A stretch of DNA of 61,613 nt. Source: CAKSXP01 sp964609305. GTDB lineage: Bacteria > Bacillota > Clostridia > Oscillospirales > Oscillospiraceae. The notes below the pieces were generated by a model that saw only the letters and a list, made by a program, of their open reading frames with translations, did no database searches and was not told the DNA's origin. The stretch's first letter is position 1; the number at the start of each line of letters is the position of its first letter. This document shows positions 17,611-25,636 of the stretch, piece after piece. Both the position numbers and the translations under genes were made by a program. The stretch lies in the NCBI GenBank assembly GCA_964609305.1, contig CAZSRK010000004.1, positions 1 to 61,613 of the forward strand, written 5' to 3'.

Positions 17611-17907
17611 TCAACCTGCAAGGGAAATCAGCGCCTTAACGGCCGCTTCCGCGAGACTGTCAAAGCCCCAGAGAACGATCGCGGCCGCGATCATGACGAC
17701 AAGCGCTACGATCGTGTTGTTAAGCGTCTGCTTCGGGGTGGGCCACACGACTTTCTTAAGCTCGGACCTCATCTCACGGAACCATTTGGCGATAGACTTT
17801 GTAAAACGCTTTTTGGGCTTGTCTTCTCTCTTAACTGCGGTCTTTGCGGCCTTGGCAGGGACATTGTTCTTGTTCTCTTCTTTAGCCATTTTCGCACTTC
17901 CTTTCAA
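17611..17907 (-). CDS. secE: Preprotein translocase subunit SecE
   Basis: Essential small membrane subunit of the SecYEG channel. At 98 aa it has a lysine-rich cytoplasmic N terminus (about 45 residues), the conserved amphipathic helix WFREMRSELKKVVWPTPKQT and one C-terminal membrane helix (TIVALVVMIAAAIVLWGF). Located between rpmG and nusG, as in most Firmicutes, with only 9 bases to rpmG. Confidence 0.95.
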   Translation of the reverse strand: MKGSAKMAKEENKNNVPAKAAKTAVKREDKPKKRFTKSIAKWFREMRSELKKVVWPTPKQTLNNTIVALVVMIAAAIVLWGFDSLAEAAVKALISLAG

Positions 17908-17916
17908 TTAAGAGAC

Positions 17917-18066
17917 TCACTTGGTTTCGCTGTGGACAGTGTGCTTACGGCAGAAAGGACAATACTTGTTCATTTCAAGTTTATCAGGGGTATTCTTCTT
18001 GTTCTTGATGGTGTTGTAATTCCTCTGCTTGCACTCATTACATCTGAGAGTGACTTTGACTCGCAT
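17917..18066 (-). CDS. rpmG: Ribosomal protein L33
   Basis: 49-aa zinc-ribbon form of L33 with two CxxC pairs (CNEC and CPFC), so the zinc-dependent type. The sequence MRVKVTLRCNECKQRNYNT is characteristic. The start at 18066 follows AAAGGAGGTG. First gene of the unit running through secE, nusG, rplK and rplA, served by the consensus-like promoter at 18179-18207. Confidence 0.95.
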   Translation of the reverse strand: MRVKVTLRCNECKQRNYNTIKNKKNTPDKLEMNKYCPFCRKHTVHSETK

Positions 18067-18147
18067 ATCGGCACCTCCTTTAATATTTGCCCGGTTCGGA
18101 CATTTGCCTCCCTGTTCAGGACCCGCGCAGGCGATTTTTGCGCACGC

Positions 18148-18198
18148 AAAAAACCCTCTCGGCTGACAGGTAAGTATTAATATACCACCTGTCGGCCG
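18148..18198 (-). terminator. Terminator after deoD
   Basis: Minus-strand hairpin: arms 18187-18198 and 18160-18171 pair over 12 positions with one G-U, and TTTTTT follows (18153-18148). The 15-base loop contains the -10 element of the next promoter. Confidence 0.7.
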
Positions 18199-18207
18199 GA
18201 AGGTCAA
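18179..18207 (-). promoter_or_regulatory. Promoter of rpmG-secE-nusG-rplK-rplA
   Basis: On the minus strand TTGACC (18207-18202) and TATATT (18184-18179) are spaced by 17 bases. The -10 lies in the loop of the deoD terminator, leaving an untranslated leader of roughly 105 bases before rpmG. Confidence 0.75.
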
Positions 18208-18237
18208 TATTTTTATGTCCTTTTTTTGAGTTTTTTA

Positions 18238-18972
18238 TTACTCTTCGTAATACTTTTCCATTCTGACAGCTGTATCGAGCGCTATCTCTATCATCTGGGT
18301 CAGAGAGGTCTGCCGCTGCTCAGAGGTGAGCGCCTCGGGACTATATAGATGGTCGGAGATCGTGCAAAGGCACAGCGCGCGCTTTCCGCAGCGTGCGGCA
18401 TTCATATACAGACCAGCGGCCTCCATCTCAACAGCATACACGCCCATCTTCTTCCATTGATCCATCCCGTCGCTGCCGTCGTTGTAGAAATTGTCGGCCG
18501 AGAGCAGGTTGCCCACACGCATGTTTATCCCCTTGTCGAGCGCGACAGCGACTGCCTGGCTGAGAAGGGTAAAGTCGGCAATGGGGGCAAAGGCGCCGTT
18601 AAGCCCAAAATGATGTGCGAAGTTGGAGTCGGTGCATGCGCCTTGCGCCGCGACGATGTCCATCAGTTTAAGCTCGTCGCTGATAGCGCCGGCGGAGCCG
18701 ATACGGATGATGCTCTCAACGCCGTAGAAATTGAAAAGCTCCCAGGAATAGATGCCGATAGAAGGTATCCCCATCCCGCTGGCCTGTACCGTGACGGGCG
18801 TACCTTTCCAGGTGCCGGTATAGCCCTGCACCCCTCGCACGTTGTTGACGAGTACAGGATTTTCAAGATAGGTCTCTGCTATAAACCTGGAGCGTAGCGG
18901 GTCGCCAGGCATGAGCACGGTTTTTGCAATCTGCCCGGGCATTGCTTCTATATGGGGAGTGGGAACAGACAT
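18238..18972 (-). CDS. deoD: Purine-nucleoside phosphorylase, DeoD type
   Basis: Phosphorolytic cleavage of purine (deoxy)nucleosides to base plus (deoxy)ribose 1-phosphate; hexameric bacterial type. Motifs: TPHIEAMPGQIAKTVLMPGDP with phosphate contacts, VQASGMGIPSIGIYSWEL, the VEMEAAGLYMNA ribose site and SDHLYSPEALTSEQR carrying the catalytic Asp. Length 244 aa, slightly above the E. coli enzyme's 239. It follows ruvX by 24 bases and is the last gene of folT-ruvX-deoD, ending at the terminator that shelters the ribosomal promoter. Confidence 0.95.
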   Translation of the reverse strand: MSVPTPHIEAMPGQIAKTVLMPGDPLRSRFIAETYLENPVLVNNVRGVQGYTGTWKGTPVTVQASGMGIPSIGIYSWELFNFYGVESIIRIGSAGAISDELKLMDIVAAQGACTDSNFAHHFGLNGAFAPIADFTLLSQAVAVALDKGINMRVGNLLSADNFYNDGSDGMDQWKKMGVYAVEMEAAGLYMNAARCGKRALCLCTISDHLYSPEALTSEQRQTSLTQMIEIALDTAVRMEKYYEE

Positions 18973-18996
18973 ATTAATCCTCCTTCTGAAGTTAAA

Positions 18997-19413
18997 TTAT
19001 TTGTTATATGGCGAGTTAAGGTATCCTTCAAGGATCAGGCTGGCTGCGACTGCGTCAACGGTGCTGCGGTGCTTTTTCATCCGCTTACCGCTCTCGTGCA
19101 GAATTCGATGTGCATCAACGCTCGTGCGCCGCTCGTCCCACAACACGACCGGCAGGCCGGAGCGGTCTTTCAGCAGTTGCGAGAGTGCGCGGCTTTTTTC
19201 CGCTCTTGGCCCCTCGCTGCCGTCCATATTTCTTGGCAGGCCGAGTACCAGCAGGCCGACGTCGCGCTTTTGGCATTCATCAGAAATGAGCTCGGCAAGG
19301 CGCTGCGCGCTGCGCTCCTGCACGGTCCAGGCCTCCCCGCATAGGATGCCGGACGGGTCGGAGACGGCAAGTCCGGTGCGCACGTCGCCGTAATCGATGG
19401 CCATTATCCGCAT
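18997..19413 (-). CDS. ruvX: Putative Holliday-junction resolvase / pre-16S rRNA nuclease (YqgF/RuvX)
   Basis: RNase-H-like nuclease of 138 aa. The acidic residues are in place: D7 in MAIDYGDVRTGLAVSD, the Asp/Glu of LWDERRTSVDAHRI and the C-terminal STVDAVAASLILEGYL. In E. coli the family matures the 5' end of 16S rRNA; a junction-resolving role has also been proposed. It lies 23 bases after folT and 24 before deoD, so it is cotranscribed with unrelated metabolic genes and would come under the folate riboswitch. Confidence 0.92.
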   Translation of the reverse strand: MRIMAIDYGDVRTGLAVSDPSGILCGEAWTVQERSAQRLAELISDECQKRDVGLLVLGLPRNMDGSEGPRAEKSRALSQLLKDRSGLPVVLWDERRTSVDAHRILHESGKRMKKHRSTVDAVAASLILEGYLNSPYNK

Positions 19414-19436
19414 GGGTAAAAAACCTCGTTTCGCAG

Positions 19437-19979
19437 TTATTTAACAAATCCCAGACGCTGAAGCTTGCGTGCGATAGGCCCCAGCACCGGGATGACGGCA
19501 AGTCTTACTACCCCAAGCCCCAGCTCCTGTGGGATTCGGCTGATGAAATACCCCCAGTAGCTTTTACTGTCATAAAGCTGTGAGATCCACAGTGTGTTGA
19601 CAAGGAGCGAGAAAACGACGCAGTTTATCACGACCGGCAGGACTATATTCGGCCAGAAGTTCAAACGGACATGGTTGTCGAAACGCTTTGAGTGTACATG
19701 CAGAAAATAGCCGTAAACGGCTCCCATAAGCGCCCCGCAGATGCTGAAGCCCGGATGGTACGGACCAAAAGGGAAGAGCATCGCGCCAACCATGTCGCCC
19801 AGGCCGCCGACTACTGCGCCTGCGATGGGTCCGTAGAGCATCGCGCCCATAACCACGGCGATGAATGATACGCCTATTTTCAGAAAGGGCGTCTGGATGG
19901 AACAGAAACGGTTGAGTACGATCTCCAGCGCAACGAGCAGCGCGCACTGACAGAAAGCCCTGAGAGATAAATTTTTCAT
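19437..19979 (-). CDS. folT: Folate ECF transporter substrate-binding subunit FolT
   Basis: Membrane S component that captures folate for an energy-coupling factor transporter shared with other vitamins; the ATPases and EcfT are not in this window. 180 aa with six hydrophobic segments, and the alanine-rich first helix (LRAFCQCALLVALEIVL) plus the GPIAGAVVGGLGDMVGAMLFP loop typical of S components. The start at 19979 follows AAAGGAG. It is directly downstream of a THF riboswitch, which supports folate as the ligand. Confidence 0.9.
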   Translation of the reverse strand: MKNLSLRAFCQCALLVALEIVLNRFCSIQTPFLKIGVSFIAVVMGAMLYGPIAGAVVGGLGDMVGAMLFPFGPYHPGFSICGALMGAVYGYFLHVHSKRFDNHVRLNFWPNIVLPVVINCVVFSLLVNTLWISQLYDSKSYWGYFISRIPQELGLGVVRLAVIPVLGPIARKLQRLGFVK

Positions 19980-20032
19980 AATGGTTCTCCTTTTCTTAAA
20001 GAGCAACCACAAAAGGGAGAAGCGTCCCCAAG

Positions 20033-20131
20033 TGGCAGCGGATGCGGTCACGGCACCGCAGCCTGCAACAGGCTTTCGTCCGAAGGCAACTTCCCATCCT
20101 CCGGCACTTGACGCGCCGTGTCCTACTCTGC
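20033..20131 (-). promoter_or_regulatory. Tetrahydrofolate (THF) riboswitch
   Basis: Minus-strand RNA upstream of folT with the class I THF aptamer landmarks in order: GAGTAGG at the 5' side, GGCGCGTCAAGTGCC, GGATGGGAAGTTGCC, a CGAAAG junction segment, GCGGTGCCGTGACCGCATCCGCT at the 3' side (begins GCGGTGCC, ends ATCCGCT). The 5' and 3' segments can pair as in the family. The element sits between folC and folT, so it should sense reduced folate and adjust folT-ruvX-deoD. About 50 bases separate it from the folT start. Confidence 0.9.
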
Positions 20132-20152
20132 AAATTTATATTTATTCTGTTG

Positions 20153-21421
20153 TTATGTCAGATCGAAACAGGCCCTGACAGCACCGGCCATGTATAGGGA
20201 GCCGGCTGCACAAATAACGCTGTCCGCATCGGCCAGCGAGATCGCTTTTTCAACGCCCTGCGCGATCGTCTCGCAGGGGGAGGCCGGTTTTCCGCGGTCG
20301 GTAAAAAACTTTGCCAGATCCTGTGCGCTCAACGCGCGGGGGTTGTCCGGCGCAACAGTCACAAATGCGTCGGCATATGGGAGAAGCGGCGAAAACATAC
20401 TTTCGTAATCCTTGTCCGAGAGCACGCCTACGAGCATTATGCGCCGCATGTCCGGAAACAGCTCCAAAAGGTTGTCACGCACGGTTTCCATACACTGAGG
20501 ATTATGCCCGCCGTCAACGACAAACCAGGTTTTTTTTGAGACGATCTCAAAACGCGCCGGCCAACTTACACAGGCAAGCCCTTCGGCCACAGCCACTCGA
20601 CTGATATCTACGCCGCGGCGGCGCAGGGCGTCGACACACTCCAGCACAACGGCGGCGTTTCGCAGCTGATTTCGGCCTAAAAGGGGGATGGTGAGCGTCT
20701 CGCCGTTCTTGTAGCGGAAGCTCTGTCCCTCGCGCGAGGATACAACGCCGCCTATGGCGTCAAACTCCGCAGCGCGAAAGTCGGCGCCGGCACTCAGGCA
20801 GGCAGCCAGCAGCACATCCATGACGCTTTGCTCCTGTTCATAGGAGATGACACAGCAGCCGGGCTTTATTATGCCCGCTTTTTCTACTGCGATCTCCTCG
20901 ACCGTGCTGCCCAGCTCGGCGGTGTGGTCAAGCCCGATGCGCGATATGACGGCAAGCTCGGGCGCATCGATGACATTGGTCGAATCCAACCGGCCGCCCA
21001 TGCCGACCTCGAGTACGACAAAGTCGCATTCCCGGTTTGCGAAATGCTCCATGCCGAGCGCAGTCACAATCTCAAATTCGGTCGGCGGGTCCGTCATGCC
21101 CTCTGCCACTGGCTTTATAAGCTCCGTCAGACGGCAGAGCTCGCCGTCGGATATGGGCTGCCCGTCGACAGAAATACGTTCGTTGAAACGGGAGATATAG
21201 GGCGAAGTGTAAAGCCCGGTCTTATACCCGGCCTTAGTGAGGATGCTTGCCAGCATTGCGGAAATGCTGCCTTTACCGTTGGTGCCCGCAACGTGTATGA
21301 ACCTGCACCGCTTCTGCGGGGAGCCGAGCTTTTCCACAAGTTCCCGTGTTCGGGAAAGCCCGGGCCTTGAGCCCCGCCATTTTACGCTGTGGATAAAATC
21401 AAGTGCCTCTTCCGGCGTCAT
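20153..21421 (-). CDS. folC: Bifunctional folylpolyglutamate/dihydrofolate synthase
   Basis: Mur-ligase-type ATP-dependent enzyme that adds glutamate to dihydropteroate and to folates. 422 aa. The P-loop is GTNGKGSIS near residue 47, the folate/magnesium region GLYTSPYISRFNERISVDG follows (begins GLYTSP, ends ISVDG), then LEVGMGGRLDSTNV, ISRIGLDHTAELG and the C-terminal ligase domain with DGGHNPQCM. It has its own promoter and is upstream of the THF riboswitch, so folC itself is not controlled by it; the two folate genes are however adjacent. Confidence 0.95.
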   Translation of the reverse strand: MTPEEALDFIHSVKWRGSRPGLSRTRELVEKLGSPQKRCRFIHVAGTNGKGSISAMLASILTKAGYKTGLYTSPYISRFNERISVDGQPISDGELCRLTELIKPVAEGMTDPPTEFEIVTALGMEHFANRECDFVVLEVGMGGRLDSTNVIDAPELAVISRIGLDHTAELGSTVEEIAVEKAGIIKPGCCVISYEQEQSVMDVLLAACLSAGADFRAAEFDAIGGVVSSREGQSFRYKNGETLTIPLLGRNQLRNAAVVLECVDALRRRGVDISRVAVAEGLACVSWPARFEIVSKKTWFVVDGGHNPQCMETVRDNLLELFPDMRRIMLVGVLSDKDYESMFSPLLPYADAFVTVAPDNPRALSAQDLAKFFTDRGKPASPCETIAQGVEKAISLADADSVICAAGSLYMAGAVRACFDLT

Positions 21422-21452
21422 TTTGTTTCACATCCATAAGCATTATCAATTC

Positions 21453-21481
21453 AGTATAGCACTCCGCGGCGCTTAAAGCAA
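21453..21481 (-). promoter_or_regulatory. Promoter of folC
   Basis: Minus-strand TTGCTT (21481-21476) and TATACT (21458-21453) with 17-base spacing, 32 bases before the folC start codon. Confidence 0.55.
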
Positions 21482-21505
21482 GACGAAACCCAAGACACAG
21501 ACATG

Positions 21506-21537
21506 AAAAAGCATGGCCCGCGTGGGACGGGCCATGC
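21506..21537 (-). terminator. Terminator of the hydroxy-acid operon
   Basis: Arms 21511-21520 and 21528-21537 are a perfect 10-bp GC-rich stem; on the minus strand TTTTT follows directly. It ends the operon 21549-27624 just before the folC promoter. Confidence 0.85.
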
Positions 21538-21548
21538 AACCATATGTG

Positions 21549-22574
21549 TTATCCGATGTCGATAAGCACTTTCATGCAGTCGGCAGGGTGCTCGTCGATA
21601 AATGCGAAAGCTTTGTCATACTCAGACAGCGGGAAATGCTGAGTTATAATGAGGTCGGAACGGATGCTGCCGTCGAGCAGGAAACGCAGGGCGTCCTGGA
21701 AATCCTCCTTGACATACATCATGTGCCCGATGAGATTTATCTCACTGCGCTGTATGGCGGGCACGTCAAACTCCACGGGGTCTTTGAAGTTTCCGGAGAT
21801 TACGATCGTTGAGCTCTTCCTTGCCGAGGAGATCGCGGAGGCAAATGTCCCGCGGGTCGCGGCGCAGTCGATGATGATATCGGCCTTGCGGTGAGCTCCA
21901 AAGGCAGATATTGTGGCCTCGTTCAGCTCGACCTTTGAGGTGTTGACGCAGTAGTCGATGCCGCACGCCTTTGCAATCTCCAGCTTGGAGTCGAGGATGT
22001 CGGTTATCATGACCTCGCGCGCGCCCAGCGCTTTCGCGCACTGGGCAGTCAGGTTGCCGATGGTGCCGGCGCCGAGAACAACGATGTTCGCGTCCTTGTA
22101 ATCGCGCGAGCGCTTGACGGAGCCAACGCCGACCGCGACGGGTTCGACCAATGCCGCAACGTCATCCGACAGCGCATCGGGCGTTTTATGCAGGTTCCAG
22201 GGGTCGACGGCGATATACTCGCATGCGCAGCCGTCCATATGTATGCCGATGACTTTCAAATCCTCACATACATTGAACCGGCCGATCTCACAGGGATAGC
22301 AGTGGCCGCATACGACCTGCGGCTGGAGCACTACGCGGTCGCCAGGTTTGAAGCCGGCAACGTTCTTTCCGACCTTTTCAATGACGGCGGAAACCTCGTG
22401 GCCAAGGACAAGGGGATACTTGACGTATTTGTGCTTGCCGTGATAGACCTGTATATCCGAAGCGCAGACGCCGAGATATCTGTTTTTGAGCAGAACCTGA
22501 TCGTCATTAATTTCCGGTACGGGACGCTCGGGATAATCAAATTTACCGGCTTCAAGAATTCTTGTACATTTCAT
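21549..22574 (-). CDS. Zinc-dependent alcohol/polyol dehydrogenase (MDR family)
   Basis: Medium-chain NAD(P)-dependent dehydrogenase, 341 aa, of the sorbitol/threonine dehydrogenase branch. Catalytic zinc ligands lie in GVCASD and LGHEVS; the structural zinc site is the four-Cys CGHCYPCEIGRFNVC near residues 90-104; the Rossmann motif is VLGAGTIGN. It is the last gene of a six-gene operon with a hydroxyacid dehydrogenase 21 bases upstream. This suggests it oxidises a sugar alcohol or hydroxy acid to the keto compound used by its neighbours. The substrate is not determined. Confidence 0.88.
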   Translation of the reverse strand: MKCTRILEAGKFDYPERPVPEINDDQVLLKNRYLGVCASDIQVYHGKHKYVKYPLVLGHEVSAVIEKVGKNVAGFKPGDRVVLQPQVVCGHCYPCEIGRFNVCEDLKVIGIHMDGCACEYIAVDPWNLHKTPDALSDDVAALVEPVAVGVGSVKRSRDYKDANIVVLGAGTIGNLTAQCAKALGAREVMITDILDSKLEIAKACGIDYCVNTSKVELNEATISAFGAHRKADIIIDCAATRGTFASAISSARKSSTIVISGNFKDPVEFDVPAIQRSEINLIGHMMYVKEDFQDALRFLLDGSIRSDLIITQHFPLSEYDKAFAFIDEHPADCMKVLIDIG

Positions 22575-22595
22575 TTTCTGACAACGACCTCTTTT

Positions 22596-23555
22596 TTATT
22601 TATTCACTACGTTTTCGGGCTTGCCGGCGAGGAAGGCCCTGAGGTTCGAGACGGTGATATCCATCAGACGCTGACGGCTTTCCTTTGGGGCCCAGGCGAT
22701 ATGAGGCGTGAGTATAACGTTTTCAACGCCGAGCAGCGGATTGTCCGCGCGTATGGGCTCGACGGAGACCACGTCGGCGGCATAGGCATGGATCTTTCCG
22801 GATTTTACTGCGGCGGCCACGTCCTCTTCGACCACGATCGGGCCACGGGCAGTGTTTATAAGGATGACTCCGTTCTTCATGCCGGCAATGCTGTCCTTAT
22901 TGACCATGCCCTGGGTGTCAGGAAAGAGGGGGCAATGGAAAGAGATGATATCCGCGTTTGCAAAAATCTCATCGCGGCTGGCGTAGCGGATACTGTCAGT
23001 CTCCTGAGAGGGGTCGACATGTGTGGCGCACACGAGCACTTTCATGCCGAAGGCGACGGCTATCTTTGCAACTGCCTTGCCTATGCTGCCGTATCCGACG
23101 ATGCCCATCGTCTTGCCGCTGAGCTCGATGAGCGGATAGTTCCAGTAGCAGAAGTCGGCGCAGCTTGCCCACTCACCCGCATGGACGCTTTCGCTGTGGT
23201 TTCCGACGTGGCTGGTTATCTCCAGCAGCAGAGCGAAGACGTGCTGCGCGACGGAGGACGTGCTGTATCCGGGCACATTACAAACGGGGATACCGCGCTC
23301 GCGTGCGTAGTCGATGTCGACGACGTTGTATCCGGTCGCAAGCAGGCCGATGAACCTGACGTTTGGACAGGCGGCCAGAGTCTCCGCGCTCAGGGGCGTC
23401 TTGTTTGAGAAAACTATCTCGGCGTCCCCGATACGCTCTACTATCTTGTCGGCAGGGGTGCGGTCATATACAGTCAGCTCGCCGAGAGCCTCAAGGCCCT
23501 CCCAGCTCAGATCGCCGGGATTTTCGGTGTATCCGTCCAGAATGACGATTTTCAT
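22596..23555 (-). CDS. D-2-hydroxyacid dehydrogenase (glycerate/hydroxypyruvate type)
   Basis: NAD-dependent interconversion of a 2-keto acid and a D-2-hydroxy acid, 319 aa. Domains: N-terminal substrate lobe, the NAD Rossmann motif GIVGYGSIGKAVA near residue 150, and the catalytic Arg (INTARGPIV), Glu (SVEPIRADNPL) and His (TPHIAWAPKESR). It resembles HprA-type hydroxypyruvate reductases. In this operon, hydroxypyruvate or tartronate semialdehyde reduction to D-glycerate would feed the glycerate kinase two genes upstream. That flow is inference. Confidence 0.9.
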   Translation of the reverse strand: MKIVILDGYTENPGDLSWEGLEALGELTVYDRTPADKIVERIGDAEIVFSNKTPLSAETLAACPNVRFIGLLATGYNVVDIDYARERGIPVCNVPGYSTSSVAQHVFALLLEITSHVGNHSESVHAGEWASCADFCYWNYPLIELSGKTMGIVGYGSIGKAVAKIAVAFGMKVLVCATHVDPSQETDSIRYASRDEIFANADIISFHCPLFPDTQGMVNKDSIAGMKNGVILINTARGPIVVEEDVAAAVKSGKIHAYAADVVSVEPIRADNPLLGVENVILTPHIAWAPKESRQRLMDITVSNLRAFLAGKPENVVNK

Positions 23556-23582
23556 GTTGTGGATCCTCCGTGAATTTGATAA

Positions 23583-24467
23583 TCAGAGCAGAGCCCAGGC
23601 GCGGTTGAGGCAACGCTTGGTATTGGCGAGAACGATGTCCTCATCCTCTCCGGGCCGCAGGGTGACTTCCATGGACAGGACATAGGGGTTCTCAGCGTCG
23701 AAGAAGCCCTCTTCCTTCAGTACGCGGAGATAATCGAGCAGTTCGGGCGTGTCGTTGGCGCTGTTGGGATATCCAAGACGGGGATGGAGGTCTCCGTATC
23801 CGTCGCAGCCCTTCTGCACAACGGCGTTACCGAAATGGAAATGGGTTATATAAGGACGCAGCGTACGGATGACGAACTGGCTGGTCTCATAGGTGGTGGG
23901 GAAGTGGCTCAGATCGACGAGCAGACCAAAGTTGTTGTGAGTGGTGTGCATGTCGGCCGCAAGGCGGGCGGCGAGAGGAGCAGGACCGATGAGAGCGGCT
24001 TTGTCCATGTCGAAGTCAAAGACCTCGAGCTCGACATTCATACCCTTGGAACCGGCGTAGTCGCAGAGCTTACGCGTGGTTTTGAGAAGCTGGGAATAGG
24101 CCTGTTCCTTGGTTTCCTCCTGCCATTTGCCAGCGAGGAAAGCGATGCCTTTCGCGCCGAGATACTCTGCCTCATCTATTGCCTCGAGCAGGGTGGCCTC
24201 GGCTTTGAGGCGGCCCTCCTCATCGAGGTCGTTGGGATTGAGATTGGTACTGAGCAGACGGGGCTGCGCACCGTAGCAGACCTTGAGATGGCTCTGCTCG
24301 AGCAACTTCCTGGCCTCCTCGTTTTTATCCCCAAAGCCCTTGAGCTCGATTGCGTCAAAGAAATCGTCGCGGCAAATGGCCTTAAGCGATTCCATCGGAT
24401 CGCGGTTGGGATAACTCATCCACTGGATGGTGCCTACCTGAAAATATTTATGAATGGATTCGTTCAT
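23583..24467 (-). CDS. TIM-barrel sugar isomerase/epimerase (xylose isomerase-like)
   Basis: Metal-dependent isomerase-like enzyme of 294 aa in the AP-endonuclease-2/hydroxypyruvate isomerase superfamily. Likely metal ligands are in GMNVELEVFDFDMDKAAL (Glu), GLLVDLSHFPTT (Asp and His), ITHFHFGNAV (His) and the terminal LSMEVTLRP (Glu). The start at 24467 follows AAAGGAG; the ATG six codons earlier lacks a site. It sits between glycerate kinase and the hydroxyacid dehydrogenase, so isomerisation of tartronate semialdehyde and hydroxypyruvate, or of a larger keto acid, is plausible. Confidence 0.78.
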   Translation of the reverse strand: MNESIHKYFQVGTIQWMSYPNRDPMESLKAICRDDFFDAIELKGFGDKNEEARKLLEQSHLKVCYGAQPRLLSTNLNPNDLDEEGRLKAEATLLEAIDEAEYLGAKGIAFLAGKWQEETKEQAYSQLLKTTRKLCDYAGSKGMNVELEVFDFDMDKAALIGPAPLAARLAADMHTTHNNFGLLVDLSHFPTTYETSQFVIRTLRPYITHFHFGNAVVQKGCDGYGDLHPRLGYPNSANDTPELLDYLRVLKEEGFFDAENPYVLSMEVTLRPGEDEDIVLANTKRCLNRAWALL

Positions 24468-24496
24468 GCTAGATACTCCTTTCAAATGTTTTTAAT

Positions 24497-25636
24497 TTAG
24501 TTTATAGCCAGCAGCCTTGCAAGCCTTTCCGCCGCGGCGGAGAGAAGACGGGCTGCGTTCTGCATGGAAGCTTCAAGGGACATGGGCCGGTCGGCGATAG
24601 GGACAATGGCGCTCACACCGAGGTCGTAGAGCGCGTGTGCGCTCTCATCGGCGCATCCGGTGAGACAGACGACAGGCACGCCCACGCGCTTTGCCAGAGT
24701 GCCGATACCGCTGGGCACCTTTCCCATTGCTGAGGAGGCGTCTGTCCTGCCCTCGCCGGTTATGACCAGGTCCGATTTCCGCATGAGTTCTTCAGCGCCG
24801 GAGAGCTCCAGAACAAGGTCTATCCCGCTTTTGAGCTGCGCGCCGCAGAATGAGGCAAGCCCGGCCCCCAGACCGCCTGCGGCGCCGGCACCGGGTATGG
24901 CTCCTATATCGCGCCCAAAAACTTCCGCAAGCTTTTTGCGATAGTTTTCAAGGGCCGAGTCCAGCAGCAACACCTGTTCCGGGGAAGCGCCCTTCTGCGG
25001 GCCGTAGACGGCGGAGGCGCCGAGCGGGCCGGTAAGCGGGTTTGTAACGTCGCTTGCGACCATGACTTCGCACTGCGCCAGCCTGGGGTCGAGCCCTGAG
25101 ACGTCTATCGTCTCCAGCCGTGCGAGCTCGAGGCCGCCGGGGCCCAGCTCCTCTCCGTCTGCAGACCTCAGCGAAACGCCGAGCGCCTGGGCCATGCCGG
25201 CTCCACCGTCGTTTGTAGCCGAGCCGCCGATACCGACAAGCAGACGGCGGCAACCGGAATCAAGCGCGGCGAGGATAAGCTCCCCCGTGCCCCGGGTCGT
25301 TGTGACAGAGGGATCCCGCCTGTCCGGTGGGATAAGGGTAAGCCCGCTGGCTGAGGCCATCTCGATGACCGCCGTTGCGTTTGCAAGCTTCACCCAGTGC
25401 GCCTTGACGGGTTCGCCTAAAGGGCCGGTGACGACCGCAGGCATGACCTCTCCGCCGACGGAGTGTAGCAGGGCCTCGGCCGTGCCCTCGCCGCCGTCAG
25501 CCATCGGGACGGAGTAGACCGTGACGTCCGGAAGTACTCGGCGCAGCCCGCGTTCTATTTCACGGGCGGCGTCTATGGACGTGATACTGCCCTTGAATGA
25601 ATCCGGCGCGATGAGTACGGTCTTGAGCTTATGCAT
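24497..25636 (-). CDS. Glycerate kinase (GK-II/GlxK family)
   Basis: Phosphorylates D-glycerate, in this family typically to 2-phosphoglycerate, entering lower glycolysis. 379 aa, the family length. Motifs: IAPDSFKGSITSIDAAREI at the N terminus, ADGGEGTAEAL, IGGSATNDGGAGMAQALG around residue 135 and GEGRTDASSAMGK near the C terminus. Its start lies within the end of the regulator gene (8-base overlap), so translation is coupled. It gives the operon a clear outlet: the carbon ends as phosphoglycerate. Confidence 0.93.
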   Translation of the reverse strand: MHKLKTVLIAPDSFKGSITSIDAAREIERGLRRVLPDVTVYSVPMADGGEGTAEALLHSVGGEVMPAVVTGPLGEPVKAHWVKLANATAVIEMASASGLTLIPPDRRDPSVTTTRGTGELILAALDSGCRRLLVGIGGSATNDGGAGMAQALGVSLRSADGEELGPGGLELARLETIDVSGLDPRLAQCEVMVASDVTNPLTGPLGASAVYGPQKGASPEQVLLLDSALENYRKKLAEVFGRDIGAIPGAGAAGGLGAGLASFCGAQLKSGIDLVLELSGAEELMRKSDLVITGEGRTDASSAMGKVPSGIGTLAKRVGVPVVCLTGCADESAHALYDLGVSAIVPIADRPMSLEASMQNAARLLSAAAERLARLLAIN

